Translations under genes and position numbers: made by a program
Shown: positions 21,428 through 32,869 of the stretch, one piece after another
Layout: each line of letters opens with the position of its first letter
Numbering within the stretch: the first letter of the stretch is position 1
Notes under the pieces: model-generated
The model's database searches: none
Told to the model about the DNA's origin: nothing
Seen by the model: only the letters and a program-made list of their open reading frames with translations
Source of the DNA: Pyrus communis
Taxonomy: Eukaryota > Streptophyta > Magnoliopsida > Rosales > Rosaceae
Reading direction: 5' to 3'
Length of the DNA stretch: 64,000 nt
NCBI RefSeq assembly: GCF_963583255.1
Contig: NC_084817.1
Coordinates: 10,298,121-10,362,120 of the forward strand

Positions 21428-24400
21428 TCATCTCTTTTGGAAATTAAATGCCTTGATTGAGAAGGCAAAAGTGAACCCAAAGAGCACACAAATGCCAACG
21501 TGCACAGCTGCAATTACACCCAAAAGGTCCCGTCTATACCCAAAGTAATTCCTCACAAAGTGTTCCACACTTTCACCTGAATCAAATTTGTCTTTTATGT
21601 CTCCAAACTGCGAAGTAATCAATCCGTATAACGTGTATGAGACCGGGCAAATCCAGTAGTACCATCTCCACCAAATTGGCATTCTCTGTGATAGAAACAA
21701 ATTTAGTACATTGTAAGTAATGGTTCATCGTGATACAAGGAAGTTTCTTAAACTCAAACCAGACATACATAAGAGCTATAGGAACTTACCGTTCTTGGAA
21801 CGATGAATCCTGAGAAGAGATTCCATATTGCATAGAAGGCAGAGGCGACTATGGCACCAATGTTATGATTGGGAGTCACGGCTACGGTCATCATACCATA
21901 GAACGTGAAGTATAAGAAAGTGAAGTACATGAAGAAGATGTACCAAAGGAACTTGCTGACTGTCCACTCAAATCCGATCATTGTGTATACAATAACTCCA
22001 TATATGATTGTCTGAACAAAAATATACGGGAGCTCAATCACTACCTGCAAATCATAGGAATTTGGTGAGATCCATACCATCATGGCCGAATTCAACAAAA
22101 ACTAATAAAATTCATGTTTATACAACTTCAAGGGTAAGAGTAACCAAGTAGACTGAAACATGCTTCAATAATTTGTTCTTTTTGAAATTCTGAACATTTC
22201 AATAAAGAAGAATCACAGTTTGATTGGATCATCTACCCTTTAGAAAGGCAACCTTAATGAGAGAAATACCTGTCCAAAGGCATACGGCAATGCCGAGTAC
22301 ATTCCAGCTGCCCTTTCTCTGTAAAAGACTGTCCTCTCAATAGCCACAACCGGCTGTACTGATGAGGAATTTTGATACCCAATGAAGAGAACAGCAGCAT
22401 AAATGGAACCCATTGCATTGAAAAGATCTTGTTGGTTTCTCCTGCATTTTCAATAATTATTGTCAAATTAAGGACTAAAGTTTCCATTTTCACACTGTTT
22501 TGTTGTATGTTTTAAACTTGGGGTGCCATTTACCTTTTCGAGCCCAGATCCCAGAATATTGTCCCAAACATTAAAGCTATGAAAATTGTGAACAAGAGTC
22601 TCACTGCACTGTATGGCGGGTTTCGCCAGTATGATAAATGTTGTTTCCATAGACAGGCCATGCACTGGCTGAAGAAAGACTGAGAGTACTGAGTAGGGAA
22701 GTACAAGTCTTTTGAACCAGCTGGAGGAGTACTTAGCTCCTTGATCATGGCCTTGTTTCTCCTGAACCATTCAAGATGTTATTAGTAGTTACAAAACCAA
22801 ATGTGCTAAAATTCAACTAGAAAATTCTTCAACTTCCAGGTTTTAGGGGCATTTAGAATTAGAATTAGAAACTTCAGCGGAACCCTACCTGTATAGTTCT
22901 GAGTTCCTGTATATATCCGTGAAGTTGACACCAAGAACTGCTTCTTGTGCTGCTGCAGTAATCTCCAACATCCAAGTTGCAGGATTGTAACCATCCTTAA
23001 TTTTAGGAACTCCATCAATATCCTTTGTTAAAACAAAAACCATGTCAGTAAATACAATTAGGTATGACAACGTTTGAGAGAGTGCGAATTCGTAAACATG
23101 TTAAACAGATATTGGAAACATGCTTTTATAAGCCTTACCTCAAAGTACTTGATCAAATGTGCAGAATGACGGCCTAAAGGACCAACATATATTTCTTCAC
23201 CTCCCCTTTTCAAAAGAAACAGCTGCAGTGCGAGATTGAATTGATCAGTTATGGTAATATTAAGTAGCACATTCATTTTTTTTTTAATTCTAAAGCATAA
23301 AGAGTGTCTTGCCTCATCGAAAGAATCAAATATGTCAATGCTTGGCTGATGGATGGTGCAGACTACAGTTCGCCCAGTGTCCACTGTATTCCTCACTGTT
23401 CTCATTACAATTGCAGCTGCCCTGGCATCAAGGCCAGAGGTTGGCTCGTCCATGAATATTATGGATGGATTGGCAACAAGCTCTACTGCAATCGTTAGCC
23501 TCTTACGCTGCTCAGTTGAGAGACCATTCACTCCAGGCAATCCAACAAGCGCTTCTCTTATGGAGGTCAGTTCCACAAGATCCATGACTTCCTCAATAAA
23601 CATCTGCAAAATTTTTAGTCAACAACTTGACTAAACAGACCACACTAAATTGACAAATATGCGACCTTACTGTCATATGCTTTACCTTTCTGGTAGTGGA
23701 ATCAACCTCAGGAGGCAACCGGAGGGATGCAGAGTAAACCAAAGACTCATAAACTGTTACATGAGGAGAGTGTATGTCGGTTTGCTCACAATATCCTGAT
23801 ATGCGAGCAAATGTTTCTTGCTTTTTAGGATACCCAGATATTGTGATGTTTCCTTCAATAAATCCACCCGTTTTCCTCCCTGCCAACACATCCATTAGAG
23901 TAGTCTTTCCAGCGCCACTAATACCCATCAGAGCTGTTAAGACTCCTGGCCTAAAAGCACCGGTCACACCCTTCAGAAGTGGTAGCCGATCCTCAGTTAC
24001 CCCTTGCTTTTTCATTTCCTGAAGCCATGTTATAAATTTGAGGTTAAAGATGTATTCAGTGCTACTTGTAGAGAAGTAAAGAGAAGCATTGTTGCCTGAA
24101 TCTCAAACCGAATTCGTGAATAACCAAAACAAAATGGGAATTTTCTTCAGAAAAGCTCTTCAAGCCTGAAATCTCAAACATTGTTTTCGCTTACATAAAA
24201 CTGAAAAATACCTGGGGCATGTCAACGGCATATTTGATTTCATCAAAAGTAATCCAAAGAGGTTCGAAAGGAAGAACCATTCCTCGCTTCTTGTTTTGAT
24301 TGGCTTCAGTAATGCTACCCACTCTTGCAGACAGTGTTCTTGATGATACACTTCTTCGACTTTCATTCCTTGGGTCTGCATTGTTAACCAAGAAATCATG

Positions 24401-27400
24401 TTATAGATCGAAATATGCAAGCTACTAGGGAGACTTAATCTTGGGAACTTTTCGACTCACCAGAAGAGTTCTTCCCTCTTGATGATAGCTCAACAGAATC
24501 TCCAGCTTTATCAGTAAGTTTCTCAGCCAAGGCCTCTTTGGATAGTACTGCTTGAGGCTTCCCAAATGCTGCAAAATAGTTGTTCGGGTCATTAGTTATA
24601 ATGCTCATATGGAAATACCAAAAAACATATGTGCACAGATACTTACGATTGAGAAACTTCAAGGCCAAAGTATAGAAGAAATTGAATAGAAAAATATATC
24701 CGACTGTAGCTCCTACTCCAATCCAGTACCAATATGGTTGTATGAAAACCCCGCGAGACTTCAAGACCATAACTCCTAACGATTCTGTTGAATTAGGAGG
24801 AACCTAGAACACAAATATATCCATATGTATCAGCTAATGCTTTCAAAATAAAATCCTGAAACACTAATGTTTCCACTTACATGGCTCCAACTGTCTCCGA
24901 GAAATTCATTGACAGCTATGGCGTTTTGGCCATACATCATCGGTGAGGCCCAATAACCCCATATCCACCACTTCTTCACGTTGTCTGATTCAAAAGACAT
25001 ATTTAAAACCATCAGCCAAAAGAAATGTGATTATTTTTCTTATTACTTAGATTATATTGTTTCCATGCATAGTTCACCTCGAGACAAGACAAAGCCACCC
25101 AAAACTAGTACTGCAAGCAACGCGAAAGACCCGAATGTGTTTGCAACAATGATATTCCTCCCTAATGCCCCCATAAATCGGAATAGTCCTGATGCCATCT
25201 GGTTAAGCAATAGGAGTAAAAGATATTGTCTAAAAAACCTGCCATTTGAGAGACGTCATCAGATTCTGAAACCACATGTGAATTATAAATAGGATTTGTA
25301 GTGTGTATGATGTTTTCTTTCTCACCTTTCGATGTTTGGATCAAAACCAATTACATAGTACGTCATGACCACCCAAACGGCAACTTCTACGAAGCTGATA
25401 GGGATCTTAAGGATCCATGTCGGTAAAGAGTATGCCCAAGCAGGATAGAAGAGAAGGTCCCTTTGCTTGAAAAATACAGGAAGTTTCATGATAGTCATGG
25501 CAAGCTCTGAGAACCCATTAAACATAACTACGATCACTGTAAAGAACATATCACCCATGAAAATACCCCCATCGTCAACTGTATTCTTATGCATCTCAGT
25601 CCGGAGAAATAGGGTCATTGATATAAAAGCCAATATAATGAGCTGAAACCAAAAACCACAAGAAATCAATATGCCTAGTACTCATTGAGCTTCGCTGAAC
25701 AAATCTTCTTTTCAAATAGTGTTAGCACTTTTTTCGAACTATTTTCCAACAAATTATAGAAATCCACAGTATGATTCCAATTTACATTAAACACCACTTA
25801 CCTGAGTCATCTTGAAAATGTAGACGAACGAATTCCTCTTCATAAGCAAAAATTCTCTATCAATGCAAGCTTTAAGCAATTCCTTCTTGCTAACACCATA
25901 CGTCTGAGTTGTTAAGGCTGCAGGGTGACCCTTGGACTTGTCAAATGGAGTAGAAAGCTCATCACCAAGTTTTCGACCAATATGAAATGACTGAAATGCT
26001 TCAGCAAATTCCTTGGAAGATATAAAATTATATGGCTCTTCTTTATCCGCCCAGTACTGCTCCTGATCTTTCCTTGATGTTACCTATAATACAGCAGGCG
26101 AGGGAAAAAAAAAAAAAAAAAAAAAAAAAAACATAAGGTTAGGAAAAAGGACCTCTCTGAAGAACGAGAAAGTGGTAACACAACAATAGGAGTGCAAATT
26201 CTTACTTCTTGTAAGAAGTCAGCTACTCCTTTCCTCTCTGGACATTTGAATCCCATGTGCTCAAAGAACTCGATCACATTTTCGCGGGGGCCTTGGTACA
26301 CGACTTGCCCATCAGACAGCACAATTATGTCATCAAATAGGTCGTAGGTTTCTGGTGCCGGTTGGAGAAGAGAGATAACAGCAGTTCCACTGAGGATGTG
26401 AATGGATTCTCTGAGTGATTTCACTATCTGAAATGTTGTTGAACTGTCTAAACCAGTTGATATCTCATCCATAAAAAGTGCTCTTGCCGGTCCAACCAGC
26501 ATCTCCCCTGCAGTTATGGATCAGAATTTTCAATAACCAATAGGCAAGGAAAGTATGTCCAACATTAGTTACGGCAGTATGGTAATCAACGGTTTACCTG
26601 TTGTGACTCGCTTCTTTTGTCCGCCAGAAATACCTCGTACCATTTCGTCCCCCACCATGATGTCTGCGCAAACCTCAAGTCCCAAAACCTGCAAAGTTTG
26701 TGTTAGCATCTGAAAGAAAAATGGTCCCAAAATCTGATACATTTATCTAATTTGAGCTTAAACTTAGAAGGAAAACGAATCCACCTTGAGTATATAATCT
26801 GTAACTACACTGGTCTCCTGTCCTTCCAGCGATGCTGCCTGCAAAAGTTGAAAAGCATTTCAAGATATTGAAACGGATTTTTTCAACAACACTTTTGCAT
26901 TATCTGAAATATGTTATAAACAGAAAGTTCTGTGGATATTAAGTTTACCTTCATGTAGATATCTAGATCAGGATCTGGCATGATATTTGCTTCCTTTTCT
27001 CTCCTTGATAATTCTGCCAACATTTCTGAAAATTTGACAAATGAAAAATTCGTTTCAGATTCATGAGAATACTTCAGTTTAAACCACAAATGTCAAATGT
27101 TTTGGGGTTTCAACTTGCCATAACGTGGTCCGACCCCTTGACATCTTGCCGAAAAAGCCAATGTTTCTCTCACTGTCATTTCCCCTATGTGGAGATCATG
27201 CTGACTAATATAAGCCGAGGTCCTCTCTGGCACAAACTCTTCCATCCCATGTCCGTTATATGCTACTCTCCCAGAAAACTACAAGTTTATGAACAATTTT
27301 ATCAAATCATGAGGTGAAACAACTATGTTAATAAGGGTTGGACACAGGGTTGGAAATCTTATATCCCTACTTTTAGATCTTTAGCAAGTTTTCCAGCCAA

Positions 27401-29773
27401 AGCCAATAGTAATGTGGTTTTCCCAGAGCCTGGGGGTCCTAAAAGCAGTGTCATTCTGCAGAAGCCGAATCCGAAAAATCAGAAGTGGACAGTTAAAAGG
27501 AGTGTGTGATGATTTACACCAGTATTTAGTCCAATCCCGTTACCTTCTAGGCTTGATAATTCCACTAACATTAGCAAGGATTGGTAGCGGATGCTTTCTA
27601 CTTGGAAGAATGTGAACAAAATTCAGGCACCCCTTCAAACAGAAAATGTCATCCACATTAAGTTTCAAAAGTATAAATTGTTGCAATTGCATGATTTTAA
27701 AGAAAGAAGGAATTGTTGAATTACCTCCAAAATATTAGCAACAAAATTGAATATTGTAGGTAAGGCCCTGCCCCCCACATAAGCTTCTGCTTCAACATTT
27801 AAATGCTCATAACGCACTTCAATTGTTGGCATATCAAGTCCAACCCTGAGCCAAACCAAACCAAACCAAACCACATGCATCAATTTTTTTCCAAAACAAA
27901 AATCTGACCACAAATTTCTTTAGAAAGGCTATTAAAATCTACTGAAAATATGACTTTAGCCCCTAAAACTTAATTTTCTCTACATAAAACCTACATAAGT
28001 TTTTTTTTCTTGAATAAAACTCATTAACTAGATTCCACATCAGCAAATTCATTAATTATGTTTGACTTCACACATTAAAAAAATTTCGCATGCCTAAAAT
28101 ACCCCTATTTGAATATTTTTCTTTTATTTATAAACCCTCTTTGAATGTTTGATGTACATAATTAATGTCAAGCAGATGGATAGTAAGAGAGAATTAATGA
28201 TTTTACAAAAAAAAAAAAAAAAACATTAATGTTATAAATTCATTGCCTAATATATAATAACATAAAACATGTCTAATATATGTTATTATACATGCTTAAT
28301 TTAGTCAATAAAATTATATTTTACATGTTAATGTAGGTAAATTATTTCACACACACACCCACCTATATATATATATATATATATATGCCTAATATATGTA
28401 AAATTCATACAAAATAATTTACCTACAAAAAAAAACATTTGATTCAAATAGTGCACCTACTATATTAAAATTTTAAAATGTTAGATTCCTTAAAAAAAGA
28501 AAAATAATATACCCAGTATATGTAAAATACATGAAAAATAATTTACCTACATAATAACAAACCCATATATGCAAAATACATGCAAACTAATTTACCTTAT
28601 AAATTCATTGTTTAATTTTTAAAAGAAATAATGTTTCTACTAGTTTTTTTTTTTTTTTTTTTTTTTTTTCCAAAAATAAAGTTCCTGTTATTTAATTTTT
28701 ACGAAAATTGTGTACCAATTGTGTAATTAAAAAAAAAAATTTACATATTGTTTTTTTTTTTTTTTTATGAAAATAATGTAACTAATTGTTTAGTTTTTAC
28801 AAGAAACAATGTATCTACTAGTTTATTTTTACCTTTTTTTTTTTTTTTTAAATTTTCACAAGTTAATGTATCTACTTTTTCAATAGAATGTATATTGAGC
28901 TAACTAGATTTGGATTAGGCGATTTCACATAAAAGAAGAAAAGAACTTCTTTTTTTTTTTTTTTTTTTTTTAAATTAAAAGCAAAAAAAAAAAAAAAAAA
29001 AAAAAACTTAAACTAGTTGAATGTTGTTGACAAGCAAAAGACAATAAATTAAAAGTCTACAAAAAAAGCCGTAATAGCAATATTAATGTTGGTGGCATGG
29101 TGTTGTAAATAAATTTAAATGTATGGACATCTTTTATCTTACATAACATCAAATTCAAAATTTGGGTTTTATTTTGATGTTTTAATATAGGTGGGTTTAT
29201 GTCTAGAGTTCAATAGTTGTAAGGAGCTAAATCTAAACCATCCTTTATTGCACAAAAGTCCCATCTTGTTTCTTTTTTTTTTTTTTTTTTTTTTTTTGAA
29301 AAAAAACAATATTTTAAACTACTCCCATTCATAGGAACGGATTCAACTGGGGTGCGAGGGTACGGGTACACTGCCTTGACTCTATAATTCTATTTTCTTT
29401 TCTTGACTTTCACAATGCAAAGTTAATTAAGATGCAAAACTTACCGATTAATCCGGTCCTTGAGCTTCAACAAGAACTTCTCATTGTCTTCTTCTGCAGT
29501 TTTCACCAGCCTCTCCAACACATTCTTTCTTTCAAGCAACCCAAGATTCTTGATGTCAATCTCTCTTCCTTTGCCTTCTTCCTCGGTGAGAATTCCGCGC
29601 CGAATGCGCAAATAAGTAGGCAGCTTCTCAATGGCTGCCCATTTCAGAGCTTCCTCATCATCTTCATCGTGTGAAGACTTGGAGAAAACATCCATGGTGC
29701 TGTTCCTCCAAATATTAGAACTGCTCAAACGAGCACTACTCACTCTAATTATATCACCACTACCATTATCCAT
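21428..29773 (-). CDS. PDR1: Pleiotropic drug resistance (PDR/ABCG full-size) ABC transporter
   Basis: The spliced frame has 24 exons and 1451 codons, the usual length for plant PDR proteins. These plasma-membrane pumps export terpenoids, hormones or other small molecules using ATP. The order is reverse: NBD1, membrane domain 1, NBD2, membrane domain 2. Visible motifs: the N-terminal [15 protein letters not shown] block; Walker [10 protein letters not shown] (about 186-194); NBD1 signature ISGGQKKR (about 325-332); Walker B ending LFMDE (about 350); NBD2 Walker [10 protein letters not shown] (about 899-907); NBD2 signature LSTEQRKR (about 1006); Walker [11 protein letters not shown] (about 1028-1037); H-loop histidine in TIHQPS (about 1063). 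Membrane segments cluster at about 520-760 and 1180-1440. The start ATG at 29773 precedes the family-typical N terminus. No stop or frameshift was found. It looks closest to the NtPDR1/ABCG40 cluster; the symbol marks that class, not a proven orthologue. Substrate unknown. Confidence 0.95.
21428..29773 (-). other. Exon map of the PDR gene
   Basis: Exons in transcript order: 29773-29445, 27845-27725, 27632-27544, 27455-27371, 27278-27119, 27025-26949, 26838-26785, 26688-26598, 26507-26206, 26083-25802, 25642-25326, 25238-25078, 24984-24881, 24803-24647, 24568-24461, 24375-24212, 24018-23686, 23603-23313, 23222-23139, 23022-22889, 22761-22534, 22441-22270, 22044-21790, 21685-21428. Each boundary was placed by splice consensus plus conservation of the protein. 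Summed lengths give 4356 nt and all phases agree. Introns 5 and 18 start with GC; all others start with GT. All end in AG. Confidence 0.9.
27846..29444 (-). other. Large first intron of the PDR gene, low complexity
   Basis: 1.6 kb, far longer than the other introns. It holds many A or T homopolymers, a (TA)n tract near 28365-28386 and four loose repeats around a core AATAATTTACCTACAT between about 28330 and 28600. No exon-like sequence was found. The upstream end carries an AC-type repeat of CCAAA near 27851-27875. Confidence 0.75.
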
Positions 29774-30033
29774 TTTTACTACTTTCTTTTTTCACTTCCA
29801 ATACAATCAAGCACAACAACCCACAAGGCCTTGTGTAAATCTCATGCAAAAAAAAATGAATTCGTGGATTTCTGAGAAGAAGGCAGCTCGGTATCCCAGA
29901 TAGGACTGAATATTTATGGATGAACAGACTGCAGAGTTAACATTAATAATGCATGTAGCAGGTTTCTGTGTTCCTGCATTGAGAGGATTTTGTGGGGGCT
30001 TTTTGAATTTTTGAGGTTGAACTGAGAGAAGGG

Positions 30034-30043
30034 TATTTATATA
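30034..30043 (-). promoter_or_regulatory. TATA box of the PDR gene
   Basis: The minus strand reads TATATAAATA about 260 bp upstream of the start codon. This predicts transcription starting near 30005 and a 5' leader of about 230 nt. Confidence 0.65.
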
Positions 30044-30073
30044 GCTCTAGCAGTATACACAAACTAAATGAAT

Positions 30074-30079
30074 AGTCAA
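30074..30079 (-). promoter_or_regulatory. W-box (TTGACT) upstream of the PDR TATA box
   Basis: The minus strand reads TTGACT about 30 bp upstream of the TATA box. W-boxes bind WRKY factors, and PDR1-class genes are often elicitor- and jasmonate-responsive. That link is inference from the family. Confidence 0.4.
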
Positions 30080-30129
30080 CGTGTATAGGTACATTGTTGT
30101 TGTAATATGATGTAAGAGCATACCTCATA

Positions 30130-30811
30130 TATATATATGGCTCAACTTGAAAAAATAGAAGTTGTGGAAAGATTATTCAACAAAATGGGTGGAAGTTACT
30201 TTAATTGGATTTCGGTTGCGAAACATTAATATCGGTGCTTGTGTTTTATACACAAGTAATATTTTACATTGAATTTATTTAAATTATGAGGAGTGAGTTT
30301 TAAATTGTGTACGAACATGAGAGGACATTGTTCTAATTAAATCGGTTAAATGTATAAGATGATGGGCCATTTATTTCTTTGAGAACCCTTTACAATGGAG
30401 TTTTAAAATCATTAATGAGGTGGCATTTTACTTGAGCTGTCCAAGAATCCAGACCTAATATATATACTATGACTAGCCGACTTTTTTTAATAACCAATGA
30501 GAATTAATAAGAAAAATAATCAGTACGTAAGGAAGAGGAAAGATACTGTCCACCAAACAAAAACATTAGAAATGAATGCGCCCCAAGTATTGTTTCTTCT
30601 TCACACTAATTCCCCAGACAGCACTAAACAGAATAAGTTTTAGGGAACTATTATTAGTATTCAAAAAATCTCATTCTATAATCTTTGTGAGTATTTTTCT
30701 TTCTAATTATAAAAAGTTTTGAGTGCTAATAATAATTCCCCAAATTTTATTGTCAACTTAGACCTAGGTTAGAGACTGTAAATCTTATGCCACCTATTTC
30801 TTATATATTAT
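30130..30811. other. Upstream region of the PDR gene, no second gene seen
   Basis: AT-rich sequence without exon-like frames. A short TA tract lies at about 30127-30138. Confidence 0.5.
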
Positions 30812-30981
30812 GAGAAATGCTAAGGAGATTTTCTTAAAAGTGGAACTCTTCATGAACTTTCAACCCTTCATGTTTTTTGTACAATGTTTTATAAAGTTGG
30901 CACAAAAATTAACGTTAAACTATGAGATATCAGATAATCCATGAAGAGTCTCACTTTGAGAGCGTCTTCTTAGCATTTCTC
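30812..30981. mobile_element. Small MITE (about 170 bp)
   Basis: The terminal inverted repeats begin GAGAAATGCTAAG on both ends and extend about 40 bp with mismatches, reaching CTCTTCATG. There is no coding capacity. I could not define a target duplication, so the superfamily is open. Confidence 0.7.
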
Positions 30982-32220
30982 TTCCTATTATTTAGTGAAT
31001 ATTTCTTGGCAGACACTCAAAGCCCCAAAAAGGGTTTCCACTCCTTTTAACAAAAGTTTATGGCAGTCTTCTAATTTCCAGGAAAGTGGAAGTTTGTTCC
31101 TATCTCTTGGAAAACAATCAAACTTTGATCATCTCCAAGGCATGCTTCGATCCACATATCAAGCTGAAAAACGTGTGGAATATAGGTTTTAAGCACTTCA
31201 CAGGGATGAGGCAAGTGCATACGCAAAAATTGTGTCATGTAGTATCCATAAAATCCAATTGACCAAAAAATAAATAAATAAAATTTGACACATAAATAAA
31301 TGTCCACCCAATTTTTATTTTTATTTTTACTTTTTGAGGTAATAAATGTCCACCAATTATTAAACGGTAACTTTATTAGGATATTAGCTATTTAAAAGTT
31401 GGTTTTCCACTCCTAACATTTAACAATTTAACCGGCTAATGCTATAATTTGTAATAAAAAGATAAATTAGAACATGCTTCTAAAAATAGCTATTTAAAAT
31501 TCATGTCAAGGTGCCGCATAGATTAGCAAATAGCACTTTGTGACTGAACAAGGATATAAATTAGCAAATAGCACGTACTCTAAAATCCATAATTTTGAGT
31601 AATTTCATCGTAAGAGAAGAGATCAACTCCTCTAACCTCCTAATCAATCTAAAACTTGACTTTTGTGGTATTGAATTACAAATTTTAATGTGAAAGCCAC
31701 ATCATTTTTAATTCTTTTTTTGTTAGTTAAATGCAAGAGAAGTAAGAAAATCAAAATAATTCAATTACACATCATGTGCTAGAAAATAAAGGAAAGTTGA
31801 GTAATTCCCATTTAGAGAAAATAAATTAAATGGAACTGAAAATCTTTTCCATCTGTTTCAAAATAGGAGAAAAACATAATATGGAACAGAAAATCTCTTC
31901 CACCTGTTTCAAAATAAATAGAATCTGTGATGGTCCTTGACTCTTTGGCATACGTTAAAAACTTACTGAACAATTTCTTGGGGTTCACCCAAGTGGCAAG
32001 GAGTGGTGGGTATTATGCCTACATTTGTAAACAGAGGGAATGATATAGGAGTACCAAAATGTTAAATTTTAATTTGATAGCATAGCAATTCCAACGAGAG
32101 ATACAAAATGTCTTAAAATATGTATTACATTTTTGTTTGGTCAGAAAGTTTTCAAAGGAGAGATATAAAATATTATTCTTCATCGGAAGATATAAATAAA
32201 AACTTAATTTACATGTTTTT
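30982..32220. other. Intergenic, short duplications only
   Basis: No gene is seen. ATTAGCAAATAGCAC occurs twice near 31523 and 31560. AAATGTCCACC occurs twice near 31299 and 31345. A longer pair lies at 31830-31916. Confidence 0.5.
31830..31916. repeat. Direct duplication, two units of about 36 bp
   Basis: 31830-31865 and 31881-31916 both read ATGGAAC-GAAAATC followed by CTGTTTCAAAATA, with four differences. Confidence 0.75.
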
Positions 32221-32672
32221 TTAGGTCATCTCCAACTGAGGGCTGGTCAGAGGGCTCGTTTTAGCCCTTTGGCCCTCCAGGATATTAATATTTTCATGAA
32301 TAGTACAGGGTCATATTTGCCTCCATTTCCAACCAAGGGCCAAACGGCCATAGGGCTCGTTTTAGCCCTATCACAAAAAATTGTCTCCAACCGAGGGTCA
32401 AAGGGTCATAGGGTCAAACATAATTTATTATTTAAAAACTACTACTTAAATTCAAATCCAACGGTCATAGGGCCAAACATTAATGTTATTTAATGTTGTT
32501 TCATGTTAGTTAATTTAATTTAATGTTGTATAATGGCTTAGGAAGTTATAGGAAAAAAAATAGAATTTAAAAAAAAAAATATGAAACAAATTTTGTAAAA
32601 TAGAAGTTATAGGAAAAAAAATAGAATAAAAAAAATATATGAAACAAATTTTGTGAAATAGAAGTTATAGGA

Positions 32673-32837
32673 TAGGGCTGGGCACGGGCTGGGCCGGGCC
32701 CAATTTTGAAGGGACCGGACCGGACCTAAGTTCAAAGGGAACGGGACGGGCCGGGCCGGGGATTACATTTTTTAATATAAGAACCGGACATTACCCGGCC
32801 CGGTTGAAACGGGCAGGTTCGGGCCGGGTCCACGGGT

Positions 32838-32869
<32 letters not shown>

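Noticed and set aside
23304..24022. Plus-strand open frames opposite PDR exons 17 and 18
   Set aside because: They are shadows of conserved NBD2 coding sequence on the other strand.
29431..29674. Plus-strand open frame of 80 codons
   Set aside because: It is antisense to exon 1 of the PDR gene, whose protein is conserved on the minus strand.
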